DNA from: Bacteroidota bacterium
GTDB lineage: Bacteria; Bacteroidota; Bacteroidia; Flavobacteriales; Flavobacteriaceae
Direction: 5' to 3'
Assembly (NCBI GenBank): GCA_022601215.1
Contig: JAHZIZ010000403.1
Span: 1-10,340, forward strand
Length of the DNA stretch: 10,340 bases
Shown here: positions 1 to 7,300 of the stretch, in pieces
How positions within the stretch are numbered: the stretch's first letter is position 1
Layout: each line of letters starts with the position of its first letter
Program-made: the position numbers and the translations under genes
The notes under the pieces: model-generated
What the model was told of the DNA's origin: nothing
Seen by the model: only the letters and a program-made list of their open reading frames with translations
Databases searched by the model: none

Positions 1-531
1 AAAAACCAGATGCAACAAAGAGTTTTTAATTTTATTAGGTTTACGATATAATGTTTTAAGTTTCGGTTTTTTTGAGGTTCCGTAATTCATGATTAATTCA
101 CAGTCTTTATATCCTTCATATTTATAATCATAGAATGTATCAGAAAATTCTAAAGGCTCCTTCCTATTGTTGTTTTGAGAATCGTAGTCGGTCTCTTTAT
201 ACAATGTTTCAAAAGGAATGGATACTAAGCCAAACGGAAACTTCATGTCTAAAGGCCGAACTTTTATTTTGTATTGATCCACCAAAAGATAAAACTTATT
301 AGGATCTAGGAGCACTTTTTTTTTAGTTTGAGATTCTAACTTTAAACGAATGTGAACTTTTTTCTCTGAGTCAGAAACGGATATAGAATATCTATCTGTG
401 GTCAGTCTGAAGCCATATTGACTATTGTATTTTCTAATTTCCACCAACGATTTGCCATCTTCAATCGGGGTTTGTGAAATTGCCAATTGAGCTATTAAAA
501 TTACCACAAATGATAAGATATAATTTTTCAT
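1..531 (-). CDS. Exported protein of unknown function, partial (3' end beyond window)
   Basis: Reading the minus strand from the ATG at 531-529 gives 177 codons with no stop, so the gene runs off the left edge and its true length is unknown. Residues 1-20 (MKNYILSFVVILIAQLAISQ) look like a Sec signal peptide with a likely cut after the Gln, so the protein should leave the cytoplasm. The mature part is rich in Lys, Tyr and Asp (for example TLYKETDYD and FYDYKYEGYKDC) and looks like an alternating, beta-rich domain. There is one Cys near residue 144. I see no lipobox, catalytic motif or recognisable family, so no function is assigned. It is divergent from the PLP-enzyme gene, with 115 nt between the two starts. 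A TATATTTA octamer lies 4 nt before the ATG on the minus strand and may be its -7 element. The continuous frame and signal peptide make a real gene likely; the function is open. Confidence 0.8.
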   Translation of the reverse strand, partial: MKNYILSFVVILIAQLAISQTPIEDGKSLVEIRKYNSQYGFRLTTDRYSISVSDSEKKVHIRLKLESQTKKKVLLDPNKFYLLVDQYKIKVRPLDMKFPFGLVSIPFETLYKETDYDSQNNNRKEPLEFSDTFYDYKYEGYKDCELIMNYGTSKKPKLKTLYRKPNKIKNSLLHLVF

Positions 532-535
532 ATCG

Positions 536-543
536 TAAATATA
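536..543 (-). promoter_or_regulatory. Possible -7 promoter element (TATATTTA) of the leftward gene
   Basis: On the minus strand the octamer TATATTTA ends 4 nt before the ATG. It matches the Bacteroidota -7 consensus TAnnTTTG except in the last base, and I see no clear -33 TTG at the expected spacing. If it is used, the transcript would start at or next to the ATG (leaderless or nearly so). Confidence 0.3.
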
Positions 544-616
544 GAAAAAGCCACGGAGTAAGCTAGTTTAAACTTATATTTACTAAATCTTAACACGGCT
601 GTTGTCAATTAATTGA

Positions 617-624
617 TATCTTTA
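617..624 (+). promoter_or_regulatory. Possible -7 promoter element (TATCTTTA) for the PLP enzyme-bshB1 pair
   Basis: TATCTTTA differs from the Bacteroidota TAnnTTTG consensus only in the last base and lies 22 nt before the ATG at 647. The same octamer occurs 18 nt before the M28 peptidase start on the other strand, which gives it some support. No convincing -33 TTG sits 17-23 nt upstream; the TTG at 602-604 is too close. Confidence 0.35.
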
Positions 625-634
625 GTCTAACCAA

Positions 635-639
635 AAGGA
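635..639 (+). promoter_or_regulatory. Shine-Dalgarno-like AAGGA
   Basis: AAGGA is followed by 7 nt and then the ATG at 647. It is the clearest Shine-Dalgarno match among the starts in this window, whose other genes have only A/T-rich leaders, and it supports 647 as the start. Confidence 0.5.
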
Positions 640-646
640 CCTAGAA

Positions 647-1819
647 ATGAAATCAAATAGACTAGGAATAAATACGATTTGTACTCATGTTGGCGAAGTG
701 CCTGATGAGCAGTTTAAAGGAGCCATCTCTCCGCTCTATATGTCTAGTTCATATGCTTATGAAAATGTAGCTGTAAAACGTTACCCGCGATACTTCAATA
801 CACCTAACCAAGAAGCACTTTGTAAAAAGATAGCCGCTCTAGAAAAAAGTGAGGCGGGACTCATTTTTGGGAGTGGTATGGCGGCAGTAAGTCACACTAT
901 GTTGGCCTTTTTACAGCAAGGGGACCATGTTGTGATACAGAAAACTATTTACGGTGGAGCCTATGCATTTATAACGGAGGAGTTTCCAAAGTATGGAATT
1001 GAATTTGACTTTACAGACGGTTTTTCGGAAGCTGATTTCTTAGAAAAAATAAAATCGAATACTAAGGTGCTCTATGTAGAGACTCCGTCAAACCCACTGT
1101 TATTAATTACAGATTTGTCCATGATTTCTCGAATAGCAAAGGAACGTGATATCTTAACAATGATTGATAATACCTTTGCATCGCCAATAAATCAAACACC
1201 AGCCGATTTCGGAATTGATATTATGATCCATAGTGCCACCAAGTATATGAGTGGACATAGTGATATTTGTGCTGGGGCAGTGGCCGCTTCACAAAAACAC
1301 ATTGATGTTATTTGGAATCTCGCAAAGAATATTGGAGGGAGTTTAAGTGATTATACGGTTTGGTTATTAGAACGTAGTTTAAAAACCATGGCCTTACGCG
1401 TGAAGGCACAAAATAAAAATGCAAAAAAGCTGGCCAAATGGTTGGATGCACATACCTTAGTGGACAAGGTGTATTATCCTGGGTTGAAGTCTCATCCTGA
1501 TCACGAGATAGCCAAACGACAAATGAGTGGGTTTACAGGAATGCTTTCTTTTGAATTGATTTCATCGGTGGACCCTGAGCTATTTATGCAATCGTTAGCT
1601 CTTATAAAACAATCAATGAGCTTGGCAGGCATTGAATCTACCATCCTATCTCCAGTAAAAACTTCTCATGCATTATTAGCACCAGATGAGAGGAAACGTC
1701 AAGGAATTGCAGATGGATTATTACGATTTTCAGTAGGAATAGAAGAAAAGAAAGACCTCATAGCAGATTTGGAGCAGGCGTTTGAAAAAGCAACAAAAAA
1801 ACAATTACAACATATATAA
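647..1819 (+). CDS. Cys/Met-metabolism PLP-dependent enzyme (cystathionine gamma-synthase/lyase or methionine gamma-lyase family)
   Basis: This 390-residue protein is the normal length for the cystathionine gamma-synthase/gamma-lyase/methionine gamma-lyase family (fold-type I, cytoplasmic, usually a homotetramer). Visible hallmarks are: YPRYFNTPN at 46-54, the equivalent of the family YxRxxNPT phosphate-binding segment; FGSGMAA at 74-80, the PLP-phosphate loop; Tyr102 in IYGG, which stacks on the cofactor; D174 in MIDNTFASP, the partner of the pyridine nitrogen; and SATKYMSGHSD at 196-206 with K199 as the Schiff-base lysine. The C-terminal part has the usual SLAGIESTILSP stretch (about 325-336) and the substrate-binding R in LLRFSVGIE. 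Family members do elimination or replacement at the beta or gamma carbon of Cys, Met or homoserine derivatives, and motifs alone do not settle the reaction. It ends exactly where bshB1 begins (TAA then ATG), so the two are probably co-translated. A role in cysteine supply for bacillithiol is my inference. Confidence 0.92.
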   Translation: MKSNRLGINTICTHVGEVPDEQFKGAISPLYMSSSYAYENVAVKRYPRYFNTPNQEALCKKIAALEKSEAGLIFGSGMAAVSHTMLAFLQQGDHVVIQKTIYGGAYAFITEEFPKYGIEFDFTDGFSEADFLEKIKSNTKVLYVETPSNPLLLITDLSMISRIAKERDILTMIDNTFASPINQTPADFGIDIMIHSATKYMSGHSDICAGAVAASQKHIDVIWNLAKNIGGSLSDYTVWLLERSLKTMALRVKAQNKNAKKLAKWLDAHTLVDKVYYPGLKSHPDHEIAKRQMSGFTGMLSFELISSVDPELFMQSLALIKQSMSLAGIESTILSPVKTSHALLAPDERKRQGIADGLLRFSVGIEEKKDLIADLEQAFEKATKKQLQHI

Positions 1820-2536
1820 ATGAAATTAGACATTTTAGCCATTGGAGCGCACCCTGATGATGTAGAGATGAGTTGTGGAGCCACTTTAGCCAAAGAAATT
1901 GCGAAAGGGAAAAAAGTGGGGATTTTAGATCTTACACGTGGGGAACTTGGAACTAGGGGTACAGCTGAGATTAGAGATGCTGAAGCAGCCGAGGCAGCGA
2001 AAGTGTTAGGAGTGCATATTCGAGAGAATTTGGATTTGGGAGATGGTTTTTTCCGAAATGCTAAAGAAGAGCAGCTTGCAATTATAAAAGTGCTGCGCAC
2101 CTATCGTCCAGAAATCGTCTTTTGCAATGCAGTTCACGATCGTCATATCGATCATGGGAAAGGAAGTGCTTTAGCGAGTGATGCGTGTTTTTTAAGCGGA
2201 CTAAGACGCATTGAAACTTTCTATGAAAATGAAGCTCAGGAGGCCTGGCGACCTAAAGGGGTGTATCATTATATTCAATGGATGGATGTAGAACCAGATA
2301 TTTTAGTAGATGTTTCGGGGTATATGGATAAGAAAATGGCAGCCATTCATGCATACAAGAGTCAGTTTTATGATCCGAATTCTAAAGAACCCTATACGCA
2401 TACCTCTTCTCAAAATATGTATGAGAGTCTAACTTATCGCAATAAGAATTTTGGTAGAATTATTCAAACCGAAGCAGCAGAAGGGTTTACGGTAGAACGA
2501 CATCCCGCTGTAGATTCGATATTCGATCTTATTTAA
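1820..2536 (+). CDS. bshB1: Bacillithiol biosynthesis deacetylase BshB1 (PIG-L/LmbE family)
   Basis: The 238-residue product is the usual length for BshB1, a cytoplasmic zinc enzyme. BshB1 removes the acetyl group from N-acetylglucosaminyl malate, giving glucosaminyl malate, to which BshC adds cysteine to form bacillithiol. The PIG-L motif GAHPDDVE lies at 9-16; H11 and D14 are the expected zinc ligands and D13 the catalytic base. The second motif, HDRHIDHGK at 106-114, supplies the third zinc ligand H112. The segment DLTRGELGTRGT at 37-48 is typical of the bacillithiol branch rather than of GlcNAc-PI deacetylases. The ATG at 1820 directly follows the stop of the PLP-enzyme gene with no spacer and no Shine-Dalgarno site, which points to reinitiation or coupling. 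bshA and bshC are not in this window. Related deacetylases acting on other N-acetyl sugars cannot be excluded. Confidence 0.9.
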   Translation: MKLDILAIGAHPDDVEMSCGATLAKEIAKGKKVGILDLTRGELGTRGTAEIRDAEAAEAAKVLGVHIRENLDLGDGFFRNAKEEQLAIIKVLRTYRPEIVFCNAVHDRHIDHGKGSALASDACFLSGLRRIETFYENEAQEAWRPKGVYHYIQWMDVEPDILVDVSGYMDKKMAAIHAYKSQFYDPNSKEPYTHTSSQNMYESLTYRNKNFGRIIQTEAAEGFTVERHPAVDSIFDLI

Positions 2537-2555
2537 AAAATCTTAAAAAATTGTA

Positions 2556-2586
2556 TTGTGCATACTGGTTAAATGCATTATATTTG
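2556..2586 (+). promoter_or_regulatory. Promoter of tRNA-His (TTG, 20-nt spacer, TATATTTG)
   Basis: TATATTTG at 2579-2586 is a perfect match to the Bacteroidota -7 element TAnnTTTG. A TTG at 2556-2558 lies 20 nt upstream, within the known 17-23 nt spacing for the -33 element; another TTG is at 2551-2553. The predicted start near 2590 would give a leader of about 45-50 nt before the tRNA, removed by processing. The leader holds a weak TCTC/GAGA stem at about 2618-2629. Confidence 0.75.
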
Positions 2587-2636
2587 CATCCGCCTTTCAG
2601 TGATGATGGGCATACTTTCTCAAAAGAGAGTAACAT

Positions 2637-2711
2637 GGTGGTTGTAGCTCAGTTGGTTAGAGCGCCTGATTGTGGTTCAGGAGGTCGTCGGTTCGAAACC
2701 GATCTTCCACC
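2637..2711 (+). tRNA. tRNA-His (anticodon GTG)
   Basis: A full cloverleaf can be drawn. The D stem is GCTC/GAGC (2647-2650 with 2660-2663). The anticodon stem is CCTGA/TCAGG (2665-2669 with 2677-2681) around the loop TTGTGGT, with anticodon GTG at 2672-2674. The T stem is GTCGG/CCGAT (2687-2691 with 2699-2703) around TTCGAAA. Position 8-9 is TA. The base before the acceptor stem (2637) is G and the discriminator (2711) is C, which is the G-1:C73 identity pair of histidine tRNA. The acceptor strands GTGGTTG (2638-2644) and CTTCCAC (2704-2710) pair at five of seven positions, leaving two U-U oppositions at 5-68 and 6-67. A complete CCA is not clearly encoded after C73. It stands alone as a single-tRNA transcription unit with its own promoter and terminator. 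Confidence 0.95.
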
Positions 2712-2718
2712 CAGACGA

Positions 2719-2749
2719 AGTCTTCAAGGAAACTTGAAGGCTTTTTTTT
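2719..2749 (+). terminator. Intrinsic terminator after tRNA-His
   Basis: The core stem is CTTCAAG (2722-2728), loop GAAA, CTTGAAG (2733-2739). It is extended by T-G, G-C and A-T pairs to 10 bp (2719-2728 with 2733-2742) and followed by a run of T to 2749. The GNRA-type tetraloop and T-tract make it a strong rho-independent terminator placed 8 nt after the tRNA. Confidence 0.9.
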
Positions 2750-2936
2750 GTTAGTGTCAACATTGGCTTCTGAAAACAAATAGAAAGAAGGGGCTCTGTA
2801 GCGGCGTTGAAATATTTTGAAATTTGAGGTTTTTTCCTGTTCAAAGAACGGTTAAAGACTTGGAACTAAGTATCCGGAGATCCGTGATATTTGCTATATA
2901 ATTTCAAGAACTCATACTTGAGAATTTATTTTAGCC
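2750..2936. other. Gene-free spacer between tRNA-His terminator and M28 terminator
   Basis: There is no open frame of useful length with a plausible start on either strand, no TAnnTTTG promoter with -33 spacing, and no tRNA-like fold. The only symmetry seen is a short CGGA/TCCG at about 2874-2883. I see nothing here that calls for a feature, though a small RNA cannot be ruled out by eye. Confidence 0.5.
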
Positions 2937-2975
2937 AAAAAAAGCACCTAATTTTTATTGTTAGGTGCTTTTTTT
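2937..2975. terminator. Bidirectional terminator downstream of the M28 peptidase gene
   Basis: A-tract plus AGCACCTAA (to 2951), a 9-nt loop, and TTAGGTGCT plus T-tract (2961-2975) form a near-perfect inverted repeat. It reads as stem-plus-T-run on both strands. On the minus strand it lies 15 nt after the TAG of the peptidase gene (stop at 2990-2992), so that is its main customer. On the plus strand it would catch read-through from the tRNA side. Confidence 0.88.
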
Positions 2976-2989
2976 CTAAGAAGAAATTG

Positions 2990-4009
2990 CTATTCCTTAT
3001 CCGAAGCAATTCTTCCCTCTCTATTGGCAACTTCCCAAGCGGTATGGAAAATAAGTTGAGCCCTTTTTGACATGAGCTCATATTCGATCTTATCTGGTGT
3101 ATCCGTTGGTTTGTGATAATCTTCATGTACTCCGTTAAAGTAAAAAATTACTGGAATATTGTTCTTTGCGAAGTTGTAGTGGTCGCTGCGGTAGTAAAAA
3201 CGATTTGGATCGTTTTCGTCATTAAAAGTATAGTCTAACTCTAAGTCGCTGTATTCTTTGGCTACCGCTTCAGAAACATCGTGTAGCTCCTGACTTAATT
3301 TATCACTACCTATTAAATATATGTAGTTAGGATTGTCTGCTTTATTAGGATCAATACGACCAATCATATCAGTGTTTAAATTACAAACAGTATTCTCTAA
3401 TGGAAATAGTGGGTTTTCTGTATAATAACGAGATCCGTATAATCCAATTTCTTCTCCAGTTACATGCAAGAATAAAAGAGATCTTTTAGGACCCTTTCCG
3501 TCTTTAACTGCTTGTTGAAAGGCTTCCGCAATTTCTAACATACTTACAGTTCCACTTCCATCATCGTCGGCTCCGTTGTATACTTCACCATTTTCCATTC
3601 CCACGTGATCATAATGGGCAGAAAGAACAATAACTTCATCTGGTTTTTCAGAACCAGGAATAAAAGCGACTACATTTTCGGAACCTTTAGGGTCATTCAT
3701 TCTACTGAAATAACTTGCAGGTATGTCCTGAAAATAAGCTCCCTTGTTTATCGGTGCTTGTATACCATGCTCTACATAAAAGTTTTTGAGATACTCTGCA
3801 GCCATTTTTTGCCCACTACTTCCAGTCATTCTCCCTTCCATTTTATCTGATGCGAAAGCATACAAATGGGTACTGAGATCTTCGGCAGTAATAGTATTTG
3901 CATAATCCTTAGCCGACATACTGTCCTTGGTCGACTTATTAGTTGATTTCTGAGTAGAATTACAAGCTCCTAGTAAGATAAGTAAGCCTAATATAAATGA
4001 GTATTTCAT
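2990..4009 (-). CDS. M28-family zinc metallopeptidase, exported lipoprotein
   Basis: The 339-residue protein begins with a hydrophobic segment and a lipobox LLGAC with C16, so it should be processed by signal peptidase II and anchored as a lipoprotein; a Ser/Thr/Lys linker follows (17-34). The peptidase M28 (aminopeptidase Y/S-like, di-zinc) residues are all in place. H132 and D134 are in AHYDHVG. The bridging D149 is in NGADDDGSG. The Glu pair E186/E187 in TGEEIGL is the general base plus a ligand. D214 is in NTDMIG. H299 is in YHKPTDTPDKI. Family members remove N-terminal residues from peptides outside the cytoplasm; the substrate is not evident. The gene is a single unit: a terminator lies 15 nt past the stop, and the next gene upstream is divergent. 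Intact catalytic residues argue for an active enzyme. A glutaminyl cyclase role is less likely, given the HYDH/GEE pattern and length. Confidence 0.92.
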   Translation of the reverse strand: MKYSFILGLLILLGACNSTQKSTNKSTKDSMSAKDYANTITAEDLSTHLYAFASDKMEGRMTGSSGQKMAAEYLKNFYVEHGIQAPINKGAYFQDIPASYFSRMNDPKGSENVVAFIPGSEKPDEVIVLSAHYDHVGMENGEVYNGADDDGSGTVSMLEIAEAFQQAVKDGKGPKRSLLFLHVTGEEIGLYGSRYYTENPLFPLENTVCNLNTDMIGRIDPNKADNPNYIYLIGSDKLSQELHDVSEAVAKEYSDLELDYTFNDENDPNRFYYRSDHYNFAKNNIPVIFYFNGVHEDYHKPTDTPDKIEYELMSKRAQLIFHTAWEVANREGRIASDKE

Positions 4010-4304
4010 AGGGTTTAGTTTGATGGCTAAAGATACGTATTGCCAAAGAGGCGTTTCTAAAAAAAATGTGAAAATAATGTGTTAGACACATTTATAATTT
4101 AGTTTAATCTAAGGTCTTGAAATTTAGCAACTTATTGTATAAAGGTAATCAGATGTTTATCAAATCTTGTCGTGTGTCTATATTTTGCTCTAAATAGTTA
4201 AACAAAATGTTAAAAATTTATTAAAATTAAAAATAGGGGTAGTAGTTTGTCATTTTAGATTGTTTAATGTTTGTTAATAAAAGTTAAACCAAAAAATACT
4301 AATT
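4010..4304. other. Divergent AT-rich spacer between the M28 gene and the DUF4397 repeat gene
   Basis: These 295 nt hold no credible gene. The part next to 4009 carries a candidate minus-strand -7 element (4028-4035). The rest is very A/T-rich, with several A and T tracts at about 4200-4240. I could not find an exact TAnnTTTG for the rightward gene; the nearest forms, TAATGTTTG near 4265 and TATATTTTG near 4179, have one extra base. A promoter must lie here, since both flanking genes start at its ends, but I cannot place the rightward one with confidence. Confidence 0.5.
4028..4035 (-). promoter_or_regulatory. Possible -7 promoter element (TATCTTTA) of the M28 peptidase gene
   Basis: Read on the minus strand, TATCTTTA lies 18 nt before the ATG at 4009. 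It is one base off TAnnTTTG and is identical to the octamer found before the PLP-enzyme gene. No clear TTG is seen at the -33 position. Confidence 0.35.
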
Positions 4305-7300
4305 ATGAAAAACCTTTTCCTCTCGATACTGGCGCTATTGATGTTACACACTGTTGTAGCTCAAACCGCAAGAGTTCAGATTATTCACAATTCGGCAGAT
4401 TTAGCTGCTAGTGAAGTTGATGTTTATGTTGATGGTGCTCTAGCCATCGATAATTTTGCCTTTAGAACGGCTACTCCATTTATAGATCTCCCTACCAATG
4501 TAAATATTGATATTGCTCCAGGGGATAGTAATGATGTAGGTGATTCTATTTTTTTTACTAATTTTTCTCTTGCTGATGGTGAAACGTATATTGTTGTTGC
4601 CGACGGCATCGTGAGTCCAACAGGTTACAGTCCAGCAACCCCTTTTAACCTTGAGGTGTATCCTTTGGGACGAGAAGCTGCTTCTAATGGTGCTAATACA
4701 GATTTATTGGTCCACCACGGTGCTACCGATGCGCCAACCGTTGATATTGTAGAAGTTGGAGCCGGTGCAGGAACTATAGTGGATAACCTCGCTTATTCGG
4801 AGTTTCAAGGGTATTTGGAATTACCTACTGCAGACTATGCACTTGAGGTTAGAGATGAGACAGGAACAGTAACAGTGGCCGCATATGAAGCTCCTTTAGC
4901 TGCCCTTGCTCTTGATGGACAAGCTTTAGTGGCTGTAGCTTCTGGGTTTTTAGACCCTTCTCAAAACTCAGACGGACCAGCGTTCGGTGTGTGGGTGGCC
5001 CTAGCTGCTGGTGGAGATTTAATTCCTCTTCCAAATTCCACTGCAAGAGTACAGGTGATTCATAATTCCGCCGATGCCGCTGCTGAAATGGTGGATGTGT
5101 ATTTAGGCGATGCTTTGGCAATTGACGATTTTACCTTCAGGACGGCAACGCCATTTTTAGATTTTCCTGCAGGTGTTGGAATTACGGTTTCTGTGGCACC
5201 TAGCACAAGTAATGATGTTGGTGACGCGATAGCTTCCTTTCCCCTTACTTTAACAAGAAACGAAACTTACGTAGTTGTTGCGGATGGAATAGTAAGTCCA
5301 ACGGGTTATAGCCCTGCTCCAGCTTTTGGACTTGAAATTTATCCTCAAGGAAGAGAAGCATCTATGGATCCAAGTCAGATAGATGTTCAGATCCACCATG
5401 GAGCTACAGATGCACCACGCGTTGATATTTACGAAACAGGTATTGGTGTTGGACTTATTGCCAATAATTTAGATTACACAGATTTTCGAAATTCATACCT
5501 AGAATTACCAGCACTTAATTATTCTATTGAAGTAAGAGATCAAACCGGATCAGTAACTGTAGCAGCATACGAGCTACCATTAGCTGACTTAGGTATTGCT
5601 GGCAATGCTGTTACGGCTTTGGCGTCAGGTTTTTTAGATCCTACCAACAATAGTGATGGTGCTGCCTTTGGATTATGGGTTGCTTTACCTTCAGGAGGAG
5701 ATTTAATTCCATTACCTCAATCAACCGCTAGAGTACAAGTTATTCATAATTCAGCCGATGCTGCGGCTTCCGAAGTTGATATATATATTGATGGTGGACT
5801 AGCCTTAGATAACTTTGCATTTAGAACTGCAACACCATTCATTGATCTGCCAGCTGGTGTAACTGTAGAGATTGCCGTTGCTCCTTCAGATAGTAATGAT
5901 GTTGGAGATGCGATCGCTACATTTCCTGTAGCATTAGCTGCTAATGAAACGTATATTGTAGTTGCAGATGGAATTGTGAGCCCAACAGGATACGATCCTG
6001 CTCCAGCATTCGGTTTAGAAGTTTTCGGAATGGGTAGGGAAGTGGCTTCCGATCCAGCCAACACAGATCTTTTGGTACATCATGGTGCTACTGATGCACC
6101 GACTGTTGATATCGTAGAGGTAGGTGCTGGAGCTGGAACAATTGTAGATGATTTAGCCTATACAGACTTTCAAGGTTATTTGGAATTGCCAACGGCAGAT
6201 TACGTACTTGAAGTTAGAGATGAGACAGGAACTGTGACTGTTGCTACTTATGGTGCACCACTTTCAGCTTTAGGATTGGACGGAGATGCATTGGTTGCTG
6301 TGGCTTCAGGGTTTTTAGATCCGAGTAACAATAGTGACGGAGATGCGTTTGGAATTTGGGTAGCATTGCCAGCGGGTGGAGATTTAATTCCATTGCCGGT
6401 CATTGAAATTCAAACAGCCAGAGTTCAGGTAATACATAATTCTGCCGATGCTGCAGCTGCCGAAGTTGATGTATATATAGGTGGGGTCTTAGCCCTTGAT
6501 GATTTTGCATTTAGAACCGCTACTCCATTCATTGATTTTCCAGCAGAAGAAGAAGTTGAAATCGCCATAGCACCAGCTGATAGTAATGATGTTGGTGATG
6601 CTATTGCTACCTTCCCGGTAACATTGGCTGCAGACGAAACCTATATTGTAGTAGCGGATGGTATTGTAAGTCCATCAGGATATGATCCAGCGCCAGCATT
6701 TGGTTTAGAAGTATATCCTTTAGGTAGAGAAACGGCGACGGATGGTGCCAATACAGATGTATTAGTGCACCATGGAGCAACAGACGCCCCTTCTGTAGAT
6801 ATCGTAGAGGTAATAGCAGGAGCTGGAACCGTAGTAGACGATTTGGCTTATACAGAATTCCAAGGATATTTAGAATTGCCAACGGCCGATTATGGAATAG
6901 AGGTTCGTGATGAAACAGGGACAGTAACTGTAGCAGCTTACGATGCGCCTTTGGCTACTTTGGCTTTAGATGGTGCAGCAATTGTTGCAGTAGCATCAGG
7001 GTTCTTAGATCCTTCAAATAATAGCGATGGAGAAGCTTTCGGTATTTGGGTTGCCTTACCTTCAGGGGGAGACTTAATCCCGTTACCTACATCAACGGCA
7101 CGTGTTCAAGTAATACACAATTCAGCAGATGCAGCTGCATCAGAGGTAGATGTGTATATAAATGGAGCATTGGCAGTAGATAACTTCGCATTTAGAACAG
7201 CGACACCATTTATCGATTTAGGAGCTGGAACTGTGACAGAAATCGCCATTGCACCGAGCACTAGTACAGATGTAGGAGATGCTATTGCAACATTTCCAGT

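Noticed and set aside
1699..2100. Minus-strand frame of 133 codons opposite the PLP enzyme/bshB1 junction
   Set aside because: It lies antisense to two well-supported enzymes; its Ser/Ala-rich product matches nothing and only mirrors their codon bias.
2551..2754. Open frame of 67 codons on the plus strand across the tRNA
   Set aside because: It reads straight through tRNA-His and its terminator; the VVAQLVRAPDCGSGGRRFET-like peptide is the well-known artefact of translating a tRNA gene.
2637..2936. Integration site or mobile-element remnant at the tRNA 3' end
   Set aside because: tRNA genes are common integration targets, but there is no integrase, no repeated tRNA tail in the window and no change in base composition.
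2926..3126. Minus-strand frame of 66 codons at the end of the M28 gene
   Set aside because: It overlaps the peptidase in another frame and runs through the bidirectional terminator.
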